From: Clostridia bacterium
GTDB lineage: Bacteria > Bacillota > Clostridia > Oscillospirales > CAG-272
Length of the DNA stretch: 64,000 bases
Direction: 5' to 3'
Assembly (NCBI GenBank): GCA_017461945.1
Contig: JAFTSB010000024.1
Coordinates: 138,399-202,398, forward strand
The stretch's first letter is position 1, and each line of letters starts with the position of its first letter. A program made the position numbers and the translations under genes. A model generated the notes under the pieces. The model was not told where the DNA came from, searched no databases, and saw nothing but the letters and a program-made list of their open reading frames with translations. This document shows, piece by piece, positions 25,939 to 38,284 of the stretch.

Positions 25939-28900
25939 ATGGCAAGAGAATGGACCATACCACAGCGCGCCGCCATTGAAGCACGCAATCGCACCCTTTT
26001 GGTATCCGCCGCCGCAGGATCGGGTAAGACCGCCGTTTTGACGGAGCGCATTATCCGTTTGCTGACAGATCCCGAGGATCCTGCCGATATTTCCCGCATG
26101 CTGATCGTGACCTTTACGCGTGCCGCTGCGGGCGAACTGCGGCAACGCATTTCCAAAGCTTTGTCAGAGGCCATTGCCAAGGACCCTGCTAACGAAAAAC
26201 TGACCCGACAGTTGATGCTACTTGGCAGTGCGCACATTTCCACCATTGACTCCTTCTATTTGGATTTGGTCAAGACCAATTTTCAATCCACCGGGCTCCC
26301 CCCCACGTTTCGTATGGCGGATGACACCGAGCTGACTCCTATCAAAAAAGAGATCATGGACGATGTAGTGGATACGATGTACATGGAGTATCCTGATTTT
26401 TCTCAGATTTCCGATATATTCTGCGATATACGAAATGAAGACTCCATCTGTACCACCCTGATTGGCATCGCAGATGCCCTGCACAAATATCCGGAATCCA
26501 TTGATATATTGCTTCGTTCTGCTCGCGAGATTGAAGAAGGAGCCATCGCACCTCTTGATACCTCCTTTGGCAAGGTGTGGCTACGCTCTATACAGGAGCT
26601 TGCACAGGAAGGCTTCCACTATTTCGGCCAAGCCCTTCGGGAAATGCAATCCGAAGGTAACGATGCCCGAGTGGCCAAGCGCTTTGGAGACGTCTATCGA
26701 GAGTACTATGAACGCTGCGCAGAGCTTCTGCAAGCCATCGAGCGCTTGGACTATACCGCCATCCGCTCTCTGCTTACACTCTCCTTCGCACATCGTCTTG
26801 CAGGCGGCAAAATGCCCCCCATGTCCCCTGCCTTTGTGGATATGCGAGGACTGTGCGATCACTTCCGCGATAAATGGAAGGCAAGCGCCCAGAGCCTTGG
26901 GGCCTTTTCTGCAGAGGAAATCATCGAAAGCGCCACAGAAACTGCGCACGTATTGCGTCTTTTACACACCACGCTACAACGCTTTGAGACCGCCTATGCC
27001 GAGACGAAGCGTACACGGGAAGTCGCGGAATTTTCTGACATTTCCCGCGCCGCCTATCACCTTTTGGTAGATCAGAACGGTAACCGCACCGCCTTAGCTC
27101 GTGAATTATCCGAAACCTTTGATGCGGTATACATTGACGAATATCAAGACGTGGACGCCATGCAAGACGCCACCTTTCGTGCAATCTCTAAGGAGCGCAA
27201 CCGCTTTATGGTGGGCGATATCAAGCAAAGCATTTACCGTTTTCGCGGCGCTCAGCCCACGGTATTTGCCAATTATCGAAAGCACTTTCCTTTGATCGAA
27301 ACTGCAGATAGCAACGCCCCTGAGGTTACAGTATTTATGTCGGATTGCTTCCGTTGCGACGAAAATGTGATCCGTTTTTCCAACGCCGTTTCGGGCTATC
27401 TGTTCTCCAGAAGTGCCGAGAGTATCGGCTACACCAAGGAGGACGATCTACGCTTTTCCAAGATTCCACCTAACGCCGAATATCAATCTCCTAAGTGCTG
27501 TGTCATGCTGGCCGACCGCCTCGCCAAGGATGAGCGAGAGGAGACGGATGAGGACCCGAAATCTGCCGAGCTGGAGGCCAAAATGATTGCCACCGAGATC
27601 CATCGGCTGACGACAGATCCCACTGCTCGCAAAGCCGACGGCTCCCCCATTGGATATGGTGACATCGCTATTCTGATGCGCAGCACGACCATTGCCCCTT
27701 TTATCACCAAAGAATTAAACGCATACGGTATTCCTACCAATGACACCTCGCGTCGCAGCTTTTTTGAGAACCCCGAGGTGCTTTGTATGTACAGCCTCTT
27801 GGCCGCCATTGACAATCCATTCCGTGACGTTTATCTGGCGGCAGCTATGCGTTCTCCCTTTTTTGGCTTTACCTTGGAGGATATGGTTCGCATCCACGCA
27901 GCCGGGGACCACGCCCTTTCTCTTTACGAAGCCGTTGGACAAGCCGCTCAAACCCTTTCTGACGATACGGAATTAGCAGAAAAAATCAAGGATTTCACAG
28001 AACGGTTAGCTGTTTTTCGTGAAAAAGCCGAATCGCTGTCGGTAAATAAGCTATTGCGTTATCTCTATCGCGAAACCGCCGTTTTGGCCTTTGCGGGATA
28101 CGAAACAGACGACAAAGGCACCCCCACTGTACGACGTCAAAATCTGCACCGTTTGTATGAATACGCCCGCACCTTTGAAGCGGGTGGCTTTAAAGGATTG
28201 CATCAATTTATCGAATACGTGGATCACATCATGGCCAACGACACCAAAATGCCGGCCCCCGAAGGAGATCCCGATGCCATTTCTCTGATTACCATTCACC
28301 ATTCCAAGGGCTTGGAATACCCTGTTTGCTTCTTGGTTGGTACGGCCACTCGTTTTAATACCGATGATCTCAAGCCCACGCTGCTGGCTGACGAGCATTT
28401 GGGCTGCGCTACTCGCCTTTGCAATGCAGGCCCCTTTTCACGCACAAACACCTTCTTTCGTCAAGCCATTTCCTTGGAGCTGAAGCGCCAGAACAAGGAG
28501 GAGGAAATGCGTGTTTTATACGTGGCTATGACACGCGCCAGAGAACGTCTATACGTTACCGCTGCCCCACGTTACGGTGCAGATCGCGCATTGCAAAAGG
28601 CCGAGCTGTTCGGCAGTTCTTATGCAGCACCCGCCTCTCCCGAGGGGAATTGTTATCTGGACTGGATTCTGACGGCACTGATGCGCCCGGACCGAGAAGC
28701 CTTTTCCAAGCTTATCATCCTGCCGGAGCCTGCCATTCTCTCCGGCGAAACGGTTACTTCCTGTGAAGCGATGGAAGCCGTGACGCTTACGTCCTCCCCC
28801 AAGGAGATCATCTCCACTCTTGAAGAACGCTTTGCCTATCGCTATCCCTATCAACATCTAACCAAATTACCCGCCAAGCTCTCGGTTTCTCGGCTTTCGC

Positions 28901-29583
28901 CGGTGGTTCTCGATGTGTTCGATAACGATTATGCCCCGAGTGATGTCTTTTTATCAGAAGACGCCAGCGAGCAATTACTTCACACCTTTGATCGCGCCCC
29001 TGAATTTGGCAAAAAATCGATCTCGGCCGCAGAGCGCGGTACGGCAACCCACGAATTTTTGCAATTCTGCGATTTTGCCAATGCAGAACGAAACGGTATT
29101 GCAAAAGAGTTGGACCGCTTGATCGACGAGCGTTATCTTTCGCCCGATATCAAGGATGCGGTACGTCAAAACGAGTTGGAAGCCTTTTTCAAAAGCGCTT
29201 TTTACCATTCCCTTTCCCAAGCATCCGCTCTCCACCGCGAAACGCGCTTTAACATTTTCTTGCCGGCATCGGATTTCACATCCGACTCCTCCTTTGCTCA
29301 GCAATTATCCGGTGAACGCTTGCTTGTGCAAGGTGTGATAGACTTGTTCTTTACCGATCCGGATGGCAAGCTTGTGCTTTGTGATTACAAAACCGACCGT
29401 CTCTCTCCTTTTGAGTGTTCCCACCCGAATGCAGCAGCGCGTATGCTATCCGATCGACACGGAAAACAGCTCTCCTATTACGCTATGGCGTTAGCCGAGA
29501 TATGCGGCAAACGTCCCGATAAGATTCTGATCTATTCCCTGCCTTTAGGAGAGGCCGTCGAAGCCATTTTGCCCAATAAATAG
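25939..29583 (+). CDS. addA: ATP-dependent helicase-nuclease subunit A
   Basis: AddA is the UvrD-like helicase and 5'-strand nuclease of AddAB. The 1214-residue protein begins with the Q-motif (TIPQRAAIEA) and Walker A AAAGSGKT at 24-31. It continues with FTRAAAGELRQRI, Walker B AVYIDEYQDVD, DIKQSIYRFRGA, ITIHHSKGLEYPVCF, VLYVAMTRARERLYV and a C-terminal PD-(D/E)xK nuclease with LVLCDYKTDRL. All helicase motifs are intact, in contrast to addB. AAAGGAGG lies eight bases before ATG 25939; the open frame upstream overlaps addB and is not used. A terminator follows at 29590. Confidence 0.96.
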   Translation: MAREWTIPQRAAIEARNRTLLVSAAAGSGKTAVLTERIIRLLTDPEDPADISRMLIVTFTRAAAGELRQRISKALSEAIAKDPANEKLTRQLMLLGSAHISTIDSFYLDLVKTNFQSTGLPPTFRMADDTELTPIKKEIMDDVVDTMYMEYPDFSQISDIFCDIRNEDSICTTLIGIADALHKYPESIDILLRSAREIEEGAIAPLDTSFGKVWLRSIQELAQEGFHYFGQALREMQSEGNDARVAKRFGDVYREYYERCAELLQAIERLDYTAIRSLLTLSFAHRLAGGKMPPMSPAFVDMRGLCDHFRDKWKASAQSLGAFSAEEIIESATETAHVLRLLHTTLQRFETAYAETKRTREVAEFSDISRAAYHLLVDQNGNRTALARELSETFDAVYIDEYQDVDAMQDATFRAISKERNRFMVGDIKQSIYRFRGAQPTVFANYRKHFPLIETADSNAPEVTVFMSDCFRCDENVIRFSNAVSGYLFSRSAESIGYTKEDDLRFSKIPPNAEYQSPKCCVMLADRLAKDEREETDEDPKSAELEAKMIATEIHRLTTDPTARKADGSPIGYGDIAILMRSTTIAPFITKELNAYGIPTNDTSRRSFFENPEVLCMYSLLAAIDNPFRDVYLAAAMRSPFFGFTLEDMVRIHAAGDHALSLYEAVGQAAQTLSDDTELAEKIKDFTERLAVFREKAESLSVNKLLRYLYRETAVLAFAGYETDDKGTPTVRRQNLHRLYEYARTFEAGGFKGLHQFIEYVDHIMANDTKMPAPEGDPDAISLITIHHSKGLEYPVCFLVGTATRFNTDDLKPTLLADEHLGCATRLCNAGPFSRTNTFFRQAISLELKRQNKEEEMRVLYVAMTRARERLYVTAAPRYGADRALQKAELFGSSYAAPASPEGNCYLDWILTALMRPDREAFSKLIILPEPAILSGETVTSCEAMEAVTLTSSPKEIISTLEERFAYRYPYQHLTKLPAKLSVSRLSPVVLDVFDNDYAPSDVFLSEDASEQLLHTFDRAPEFGKKSISAAERGTATHEFLQFCDFANAERNGIAKELDRLIDERYLSPDIKDAVRQNELEAFFKSAFYHSLSQASALHRETRFNIFLPASDFTSDSSFAQQLSGERLLVQGVIDLFFTDPDGKLVLCDYKTDRLSPFECSHPNAAARMLSDRHGKQLSYYAMALAEICGKRPDKILIYSLPLGEAVEAILPNK

Positions 29584-29589
29584 GCAAAC

Positions 29590-29615
29590 GGGGGGACAAA
29601 TGTCCCCCTGTTTTT
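29590..29615 (+). terminator. Terminator after addA
   Basis: GGGGGACA, two bases, TGTCCCCC, then TGTTTTT. Confidence 0.88.
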
Positions 29616-29624
29616 CAAAATGTA

Positions 29625-29653
29625 TTGACTTTCTCCGAAGAAAATGTCATAAT
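29625..29653 (+). promoter_or_regulatory. Promoter for the MATE exporter
   Basis: TTGACT (29625-29630), 17 bases, CATAAT (29648-29653), directly after the addA terminator. Confidence 0.7.
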
Positions 29654-29681
29654 GAAAACATCAAGCGAAAGGAGCGCGCGC

Positions 29682-31043
29682 ATGACTTTGGCAAAACGGG
29701 CGAACCTGACCACCGGCCCCTTGTATTCCGCTATTGTAAAATTCACCATTCCTTTGATCATTGCCAGTTTGGTCCAGCTGTTATTTAACGCTGTAGATAT
29801 TGCGGTTCTTGGCCATATGGCAGACACCAATGCGGTTGCTTCAGTAGGTGTTACCTCTGCGGTTACCGGTCTTTTGATCAATGCATTTATCGGATTTTCC
29901 ACCGGTACCAACATTATTCTGGCGCGTTTTTTGGGCGCAAAAGACCAAGAGAACGTACGAAAAACCGTTGACACCTCTGTCATCGCCGCCGGCAGTATCG
30001 GACTGCTTCTTGCCCTGTTGGGCTTGTTTATTTCTCCTGCTCTTTTACGGTTGGTGGACTGCCCTGCTGAATGCCGCGAAGGCGCCATTCTATACCTACG
30101 CATTTACTTGCTGGGCACGCCAGCCATTCTAGTCTACAACTTTGGCTCCGCCGTCATCCGCGTTTCGGGCGATACCAAGCGGCCCCTCTACTATATCATT
30201 TCCTCCGGACTTCTGAATGTCATATTAAACTTTCTTCTCTGTCTCATTCTCCCCCAAAAGGTGGCCGCCGTAGCCATTGCCACCTTTTCTTCACAAGTTT
30301 TGAGTGCTTTACTGGTCATTATTCACCTCATCCGCATGGAAGGTCCTTGCCGTATGAACTTGCGGCATATGGTCTTTGATCTTATGACACTGCGACGCAT
30401 CGTTCGCTTTGGATTTCCCACTGCCATCACCAATTCGCTGTATAGTGTCCCCAATTTAATGATCCAATCCGCCATCAATTCCTTCGGCCCGGCGGCCATT
30501 ACCGGCAATACCTCCGCCGCCAATCTGGAGGGTATGCTTGGCTGCTTCCATAATGGGTTTTCTGTGGCCTGTATGACCTTTGTAGGGCAAAATTTGGGCG
30601 CGCAACGTCAAGATCGTGTCAACAAGACCATCCTGTTCTGCCTTTTGATAAATGTGTTGATCGGCTCCGGTTTGGGTGTTGGATCTACTGTGTTCGGCGA
30701 ACCCTTGCTTCGCCTTTACATTCCCAATGATCCCGCGGCTGTTGCATACGGAATGGTAAGAATGAAACACATTTCTCTGTTCCTTGGCGTCGGCGCACTA
30801 AACGCTCTTTTGGCAAGCTGTATGAACGCCTTTGGCTATCCCATCTCGCAAACGATTTGTGGATTGATCTCTATTTTGGGTCTTCGTATTATCTGGATGA
30901 CCATCCTCTATCCTCTGCGCCCCAGCATTGATATGCTTTATTTTTGCTACACCGTTTCGTGGTGCTTGCAATTGATATTGCTGACCGGTGCATTTTGTAT
31001 CGTATGGCGCAAATACAAAAAAGGAACACTACATGAAATATAA
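29682..31043 (+). CDS. MATE family efflux transporter
   Basis: A 453-residue membrane protein with about 12 helices in two homologous halves. MATE proteins export cationic drugs or metabolites in exchange for Na+ or H+. The N-terminal TTGPLYSAIVKFTIPLIIASL and the loop GHMADTNAVASVG are typical of the DinF/NorM-like Clostridia group. SGDTKRPLYY after helix 4 and FVGQNLGAQRQDRVNK at the start of the second half are the usual signatures. The frame is open 19 codons further upstream, but that would include the -10 box; AAAGGAG eight bases before ATG 29682 fixes the start. The substrate cannot be told. Confidence 0.9.
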   Translation: MTLAKRANLTTGPLYSAIVKFTIPLIIASLVQLLFNAVDIAVLGHMADTNAVASVGVTSAVTGLLINAFIGFSTGTNIILARFLGAKDQENVRKTVDTSVIAAGSIGLLLALLGLFISPALLRLVDCPAECREGAILYLRIYLLGTPAILVYNFGSAVIRVSGDTKRPLYYIISSGLLNVILNFLLCLILPQKVAAVAIATFSSQVLSALLVIIHLIRMEGPCRMNLRHMVFDLMTLRRIVRFGFPTAITNSLYSVPNLMIQSAINSFGPAAITGNTSAANLEGMLGCFHNGFSVACMTFVGQNLGAQRQDRVNKTILFCLLINVLIGSGLGVGSTVFGEPLLRLYIPNDPAAVAYGMVRMKHISLFLGVGALNALLASCMNAFGYPISQTICGLISILGLRIIWMTILYPLRPSIDMLYFCYTVSWCLQLILLTGAFCIVWRKYKKGTLHEI

Positions 31044-31074
31044 AGAAAGCCGACGGCAACGCCGTCGGCTTTCT
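31044..31074 (+). terminator. Terminator after the MATE gene
   Basis: AGAAAGCCGACGGC and GCCGTCGGCTTTCT pair around two bases, directly after the stop codon. Confidence 0.88.
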
Positions 31075-31120
31075 TGTGCCATCAAGGTGCTAAAAAGCGA
31101 TATTTTTCTTCCTTGAAATG

Positions 31121-31495
31121 TTATTTGTCCTGGTCTTCTCCGTCCTCATCGGGATCGGTAATGGTGATCGAATTCAAGATACCGGAGATGCGAGCGCCAT
31201 AAGCGATCGACTCATCCTCCACAAAGGTGAATTCGGGGGTTACACGCAAATTCATGCGTTGCGCCACCTGCCGACGAATGAAGCCGGCCGAGGACTTCAA
31301 CCCTGCTTTGACTTCCTTCTTATCACCCTGCAGAGCCGAGTAATAGACCTTGGCGTATTTCAGATCGGGGGTTACATCAGCTCCCGTCACGCTGATAAAC
31401 GCTTCGCTGACACGGGGGTCTTTCACCTCGCGCAGAATCTCTGCCAGCGTCTTTTGCATTTCATCGTTAATTCTTCCTCTGCGATAATTAGCCAT
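31121..31495 (-). CDS. rbfA: 30S ribosome-binding factor A
   Basis: RbfA binds the immature 30S subunit near the 5' end of 16S rRNA and helps its processing. The 124-residue protein starts ANYRRGRINDEMQKTLAEIL and contains VSVTGADVTPDLKYAKVYYS-like text (here SVTGADVTPDLKYAKVYY) and RMNLRVTPEFTFVEDES, all typical. The type I KH fold lacks GxxG, as usual. CAGGAG seven bases before ATG 31495 fixes the start. Unusually, its neighbours are glycolytic genes (tpiA, pgk) and not infB or truB. Confidence 0.94.
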   Translation of the reverse strand: MANYRRGRINDEMQKTLAEILREVKDPRVSEAFISVTGADVTPDLKYAKVYYSALQGDKKEVKAGLKSSAGFIRRQVAQRMNLRVTPEFTFVEDESIAYGARISGILNSITITDPDEDGEDQDK

Positions 31496-31521
31496 ATTTT
31501 CTCCTGAAAATTGAATGGGTG

Positions 31522-31553
31522 AAAAGGGAGAGCCATTGAGCTCTCCCTTTTTT
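31522..31553. terminator. Hairpin between tpiA and rbfA
   Basis: GGGAGAGC, six bases, GCTCTCCC. The T run is long (TTTTTTATTTTT) on the plus strand but only four T on the minus strand, so it is a strong stop for plus-strand readthrough and a leaky one between tpiA and rbfA. Confidence 0.65.
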
Positions 31554-31564
31554 ATTTTTCTCAA

Positions 31565-32332
31565 TTATTGAGCAGCGTCTACGATAGCGGTGAACTTCTT
31601 GGCAACCAAAGAAGCGCCACCGATCAAACCACCGTCAACGTTGGGCTTAGAAAGCAGCTCTGCAGCATTGCCGTCGTTCATAGAACCGCCATACTGGATA
31701 GTGGTAGCCTCAGCAACCTCGTTGCCGTAAAGCTCTGCAATCGTAGCACGAATCACAGCGCATGCCTCCTCAGCCTGCTCAGGGGTAGCAGTGAGGCCGG
31801 TACCGATGGCCCAAACGGGCTCGTATGCGATGATCACATTCTTCATATCCTCGGCAGAAATGCCAGCCAGATCCAGTTTGATCTGCATAGCGCAAACCTC
31901 ATTGGTAATACCTGCCAGGCGCTGCTCCTTAACCTCGCCCATGCACAGGATCACGCGCATACCGGCAGCCAAAGCAGCCTTGGTGCGCAGGTTAACGGTC
32001 TCGTCGGTCTCACCAAAGTACTGGCGGCGCTCGGAATGGCCAACCAAAACCGTGTTAACGCCGATGGCCTTAAGCATATCAGCAGAAACCTCGCCGGTGA
32101 AAGCGCCCTTTGCCTCAAAGTGAACATTCTCGGCACCAATCACGATGTTAGAGCCCTTAGCAGCCTCCATTGCAGCAGCAATGGACACGTAAGGAGCGCA
32201 GAAAATAATATCGCAGTTATCCTTGCCAGCCACCATAGGCTTGATCTCGTTGATGAAAGCAGTTGCCTCGGCGGGGGTGAAATTCATCTTCCAGTTGCCG
32301 GCAATAACTGTTCTTCTCTTTGCAGGATTCAT
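31565..32332 (-). CDS. tpiA: Triosephosphate isomerase
   Basis: TpiA interconverts dihydroxyacetone phosphate and glyceraldehyde 3-phosphate in glycolysis. The 255-residue TIM barrel has all catalytic residues: Lys15 in GNWKMN, His99 in LVGHSERRQ, and Glu171 in YEPVWAIGTG, plus the phosphate-binding QYGGSMN and GLIGGASL. GAAAGGAAAG precedes the start. It follows pgk by 36 bases without a visible promoter or terminator, so pgk-tpiA form an operon. Codon use is strongly biased, as expected for a highly expressed gene. Confidence 0.97.
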   Translation of the reverse strand: MNPAKRRTVIAGNWKMNFTPAEATAFINEIKPMVAGKDNCDIIFCAPYVSIAAAMEAAKGSNIVIGAENVHFEAKGAFTGEVSADMLKAIGVNTVLVGHSERRQYFGETDETVNLRTKAALAAGMRVILCMGEVKEQRLAGITNEVCAMQIKLDLAGISAEDMKNVIIAYEPVWAIGTGLTATPEQAEEACAVIRATIAELYGNEVAEATTIQYGGSMNDGNAAELLSKPNVDGGLIGGASLVAKKFTAIVDAAQ

Positions 32333-32368
32333 TTTTATTCTTTCCTTTCGATGGTGTTTTAATGCAGA

Positions 32369-33664
32369 TTACTTGTCAAGCAGGCAAGCAATTCCGGGGA
32401 GAGTCTTGCCCTCGAGGAATTCGAGAGAAGCACCGCCACCGGTAGAAACATGGGTCATCTTATCAGCAAAGCCCAGTTTTTCAACAGCTGCAGCAGAGTC
32501 GCCACCACCGATAATGGAGATAGCGCCGGATTCCGCTACTGCCTTGGCAACGGACTCGGTGCCTGCAGCAAAGTTTTCCCACTCGGAAACACCCATCGGG
32601 CCATTCCAAACAACGGTACCGGCATTCTTCAGTACCTCTGCAAACAGAGCCTGAGACTTGGGACCGATATCCAGACCCATCCAGCCCTCGGGAATATTGT
32701 TGGAGTCCACCAGCATGCTCTCGGTGTCGGGAGCGTATGCCTTACCCAGCTTGTTATCGATGGGAAGCAGGAACTTAACACCCTTTGCAGCAGCCTTTTC
32801 CATCAGCTCACGAGCAAGGTCAAGCTTGTCGTTCTCGCAAATGGAGGTACCGATCTCCAGGCCCTGAGCCTTGAAGAAGGTATAAGCCATACCACCGCCA
32901 ACGATAAGAGTGTCAACCTTTTCGATCAGGTTATTGATAACACCGATCTTGTCCGAAACCTTTGCGCCGCCCAAAATGGCAACGAAGGGGCGCTTGGGAT
33001 CAGAGAGAGCGCCGCCCATAATGGAGATTTCCTTCTGAATCAGATAACCGCAAACAGCAGGCAGATAATCAGCCAGACCTGCGGTGGAGGCATGAGCGCG
33101 GTGCGCGGTGCCAAAAGCATCGTTCACATAGATCTCTGCCATAGAAGCCATTTCCTTGGCAAATTCAGGATCGTTCTTGGTCTCCTTCTTGTGGAAACGA
33201 ACGTTCTCCAGCAGCAGAACCTCACCGGGCTTAAGAGCAGCAGCCTTAGCCTTAGCGTCGGGGCCGATAACATCCTTTGCCATCTGAACCTCGATGCCGA
33301 GGAGCTCAGACAGTCGCTTTGCAACAGGTGCAAGAGAGAACTTTACATGGTCGTTCTTGGCACCATCAAGATACTTGGCGGTAGCAGCCTCGCGCTCGGC
33401 CTCGGGCAGAGCTTCGACCTTCTTCTTTTCCTTCTTGTCAAGCTCAAGCTTAGCATCGAAGATATTGTGGGGGCGACCGAAGTGAGAGCAAAGAATCACA
33501 GCGGCACCGTTATCAACCAGATACTTGATGGTGGGCAGAGCGCCAACAATGCGCTTGTCATCGGTGATAACACCGTCCATCATGGGAACATTGAAATCGC
33601 AACGGGCAATTACCTTTTTGCCTTTAACGGCGATATCCTCAATCGTCTTCTTGTTGTAGGTCAT
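32369..33664 (-). CDS. pgk: Phosphoglycerate kinase
   Basis: PGK makes ATP from 1,3-bisphosphoglycerate. The 431-residue enzyme has RCDFNVPM near 21-28, SHFGRP at 60-65, the GGAKVSDKI loop and the C-terminal [13 protein letters not shown] nucleotide site. It is about 30 to 35 residues longer than usual (about 395). The extra length is a charged segment at about 67-107 ([20 protein letters not shown]), between SHFGRP and [10 protein letters not shown], where normal enzymes have a short loop. The frame opens 34 codons earlier, but that region contains the promoter; AAAGGTGG precedes ATG 33664. Confidence 0.96.
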   Translation of the reverse strand: MTYNKKTIEDIAVKGKKVIARCDFNVPMMDGVITDDKRIVGALPTIKYLVDNGAAVILCSHFGRPHNIFDAKLELDKKEKKKVEALPEAEREAATAKYLDGAKNDHVKFSLAPVAKRLSELLGIEVQMAKDVIGPDAKAKAAALKPGEVLLLENVRFHKKETKNDPEFAKEMASMAEIYVNDAFGTAHRAHASTAGLADYLPAVCGYLIQKEISIMGGALSDPKRPFVAILGGAKVSDKIGVINNLIEKVDTLIVGGGMAYTFFKAQGLEIGTSICENDKLDLARELMEKAAAKGVKFLLPIDNKLGKAYAPDTESMLVDSNNIPEGWMGLDIGPKSQALFAEVLKNAGTVVWNGPMGVSEWENFAAGTESVAKAVAESGAISIIGGGDSAAAVEKLGFADKMTHVSTGGGASLEFLEGKTLPGIACLLDK

Positions 33665-33737
33665 TATAAATAACCACCTTTCGTAAATTTTGAGCTGCGC
33701 GATATACCCGACCGCACAAGCCCACCTTAACGGATAT

Positions 33738-33766
33738 ATTGTAACACAATGTGAAAACTTTATCAA
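33738..33766 (-). promoter_or_regulatory. Promoter for pgk-tpiA
   Basis: On the minus strand TTGATA (33761-33766), 17 bases, TACAAT (33738-33743). It gives a leader of about 65 bases. Confidence 0.7.
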
Positions 33767-33830
33767 GTATTTCTTTTCATTTTTTTCACAAAAAAGGTAA
33801 AAAACTCCTTTTTATACAAAAAACACCCCA

Positions 33831-34622
33831 CTATGACATATATAAATGGCGATAAGCGGTTGGAGTCATGCGTTCGTGATCGCGAAAAACCTTGCAAAAA
33901 TAGGCCGTATCGGAAAATCCGCATTCGGATGCGATACAAGAAACGGATAGCAGCGGCACTTCCATAAGCAACCTTTTGGCGTGATCCAATCGGACAACGC
34001 GCAAATATTCCACGGGCGTATTCCCCTCCTCCTCCCGAAACAACCGATACAACAAGGAAACCGAAATACCAACCGCCTGCGCAACCGTTGAAACCGCAAG
34101 GTCTTTTTGATAATTTTCTTCAATATAAGCTTTTGCGGCTATCAGCTTGTCGCTTTGCCTTTCCACGCGCATATTGCCAAAATAGGAAAGCACCAAATCA
34201 TACGCCATTTTGGAAAGGACCTCTGCCGGCGCCTTTCGTTCCGCTGCTTTGGAGCAAGCGCGCCTCAACTCTTGCAGAGAAACACCATTTTGAAAAGAAA
34301 AAGGCGCAGCATCAAAATAAGTCAATATACCGTCAATACATGCACCGTCAAAGCTGATCCAACCGGTGCGTCCCGTGGTATCCATGCATTCATACTGCAT
34401 GGGATATCCCTTTTTCATAAAAACGGCTGTTCCTGCTTCCAGATCAAAAGCCCCCAATGCAGAGCGAAACCGCACCACACCGCGGTCCACAAAAAAGATC
34501 TGATGCATTGGCGCACCATTTGGGCGGCGCACAGGAGGTTGCACAAAATCAGCGCCCGCTGTAATCACATATAACGGCAAAAGGGCCCTCTCCCTTTCGC
34601 TGCTTTTTACAAATTGAAACAT
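33831..34622 (-). CDS. AraC family transcriptional regulator
   Basis: A 263-residue regulator. The N-terminal cupin sensor (HQIFFVDRGVVRFR, FDLEAGTAVFMKKGYPM) should bind a sugar or glycoside. The C-terminal region has two helix-turn-helix motifs: LAVSTVAQAVGISVSLLYRLFRE and SVSCIASECGFSDTAYFCKVFR. The second is followed by the family signature MTPTAYR. It is divergent from the large GH2 beta-galactosidase gene with 109 bases between them, the classic layout for a sugar-responsive activator of its neighbour. I infer control of that gene. Confidence 0.92.
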   Translation of the reverse strand: MFQFVKSSERERALLPLYVITAGADFVQPPVRRPNGAPMHQIFFVDRGVVRFRSALGAFDLEAGTAVFMKKGYPMQYECMDTTGRTGWISFDGACIDGILTYFDAAPFSFQNGVSLQELRRACSKAAERKAPAEVLSKMAYDLVLSYFGNMRVERQSDKLIAAKAYIEENYQKDLAVSTVAQAVGISVSLLYRLFREEEGNTPVEYLRVVRLDHAKRLLMEVPLLSVSCIASECGFSDTAYFCKVFRDHERMTPTAYRHLYMS

Positions 34623-34666
34623 ACTCGCCTCAGTGTAGGATTTTTATATTTTTTGCAAATTTCCTA

Positions 34667-34695
34667 TTTACAAATCGTCTTTTTTGCATTATAGT
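34667..34695 (+). promoter_or_regulatory. Promoter for the GH2 beta-galactosidase
   Basis: TTTACA (34667-34672), 17 bases, TATAGT (34690-34695). It lies between the divergent AraC gene and the GH2 gene; the AraC-type protein probably binds just upstream. Confidence 0.65.
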
Positions 34696-34728
34696 ACAAG
34701 TAGCACCTATTGTCAAGACGGAGGATAG

Positions 34729-37734
<3,006 letters not shown>

Positions 37735-37737
37735 GCA

Positions 37738-37797
37738 AAAAAAACGCCGATGGTGTTGCACCCTCACAAGAGCAACGCTATCGGCGTTTCGTTTATT
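37738..37797 (+). terminator. Terminator after the GH2 beta-galactosidase
   Basis: AACGCCGAT and ATCGGCGTT pair, extended by an imperfect GTGTTGC/GCAACGC segment, followed by TTTCGTTTATTTTT. The 3' end overlaps the end of the convergent DUF1508-like gene. Confidence 0.75.
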
Positions 37798-38200
37798 TTT
37801 CATTCGACGCTTTGAAGGTCAGCGGTATGACCCCTTTGGACGTTTCCATCCACACCGAGGCCTTCTGCATGGCCGCGCGCAGCATAGCAATGGCTCGCAG
37901 AGCGGCTTTTCTGGTGGCATACGGCCCTTGGATCAACACAGATTTGCCGTTTGACGCCTTGAACGTATACCAAACCTCATGCCTTTTTTCACAGATCTCA
38001 ATTTTGGGATTGGGTGCGTTCTCTCCCACGGCTCGATCTGTCAAAGGCGCCGTGGCAAGACAGTTTACCATGCTGCCAATCGCCTTTTTGCAGGCGTCTA
38101 ACGTGGCGTACGGCTTGGACTCCGCCAAAAAACGATCGGTATCCGATCTCAACAAGAATGAGACCCCCACCTCCGTGCGGCTGATAATAAAACGTGACAT
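37793..38200 (-). CDS. DUF1508-like (YegP-type) two-repeat protein
   Basis: A 135-residue protein with two copies of a DUF1508/YegP-like unit. The second is the clearer: KIEICEKRHEVWYTFKASNG (about 66-85) and then GPYATRKAALRAIAMLR, matching the FKLKASNG and Y-x-T-K-x-x-x-x-x-I-x-S/A pattern of the family. The first reads FIISRTEVGVSFLLRS and YATLDACKKAIGSM. Function of the family is unknown; YegP-type proteins are small and cytosolic. The gene has its own promoter overlapping the end of the upstream DUF11 gene. Its ribosome binding site (AAGGGAGG) can be trapped in a hairpin at 38210-38226. Confidence 0.7.
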   Translation of the reverse strand: MSRFIISRTEVGVSFLLRSDTDRFLAESKPYATLDACKKAIGSMVNCLATAPLTDRAVGENAPNPKIEICEKRHEVWYTFKASNGKSVLIQGPYATRKAALRAIAMLRAAMQKASVWMETSKGVIPLTFKASNEK

Positions 38201-38209
38201 CGGATCCCC

Positions 38210-38226
38210 CTCCCTTTACAAGGGAG
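38210..38226 (-). promoter_or_regulatory. Hairpin masking the ribosome binding site
   Basis: CTCCCTT, three bases and AAGGGAG form a seven-base-pair stem on the minus strand; the 3' arm is the ribosome binding site of the DUF1508-like gene. Translation may depend on opening this stem. Confidence 0.45.
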
Positions 38227-38254
38227 CCAACGGCATCCCTATTTGTTATTCATT

Positions 38255-38284
38255 ATTTTATCACAGTAAAAGTTAGATTGTCAA
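38255..38284 (-). promoter_or_regulatory. Promoter for the DUF1508-like gene
   Basis: On the minus strand TTGACA (38279-38284), 18 bases, TAAAAT (38255-38260). The -35 box includes the stop codon of the upstream DUF11 gene. Confidence 0.65.
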
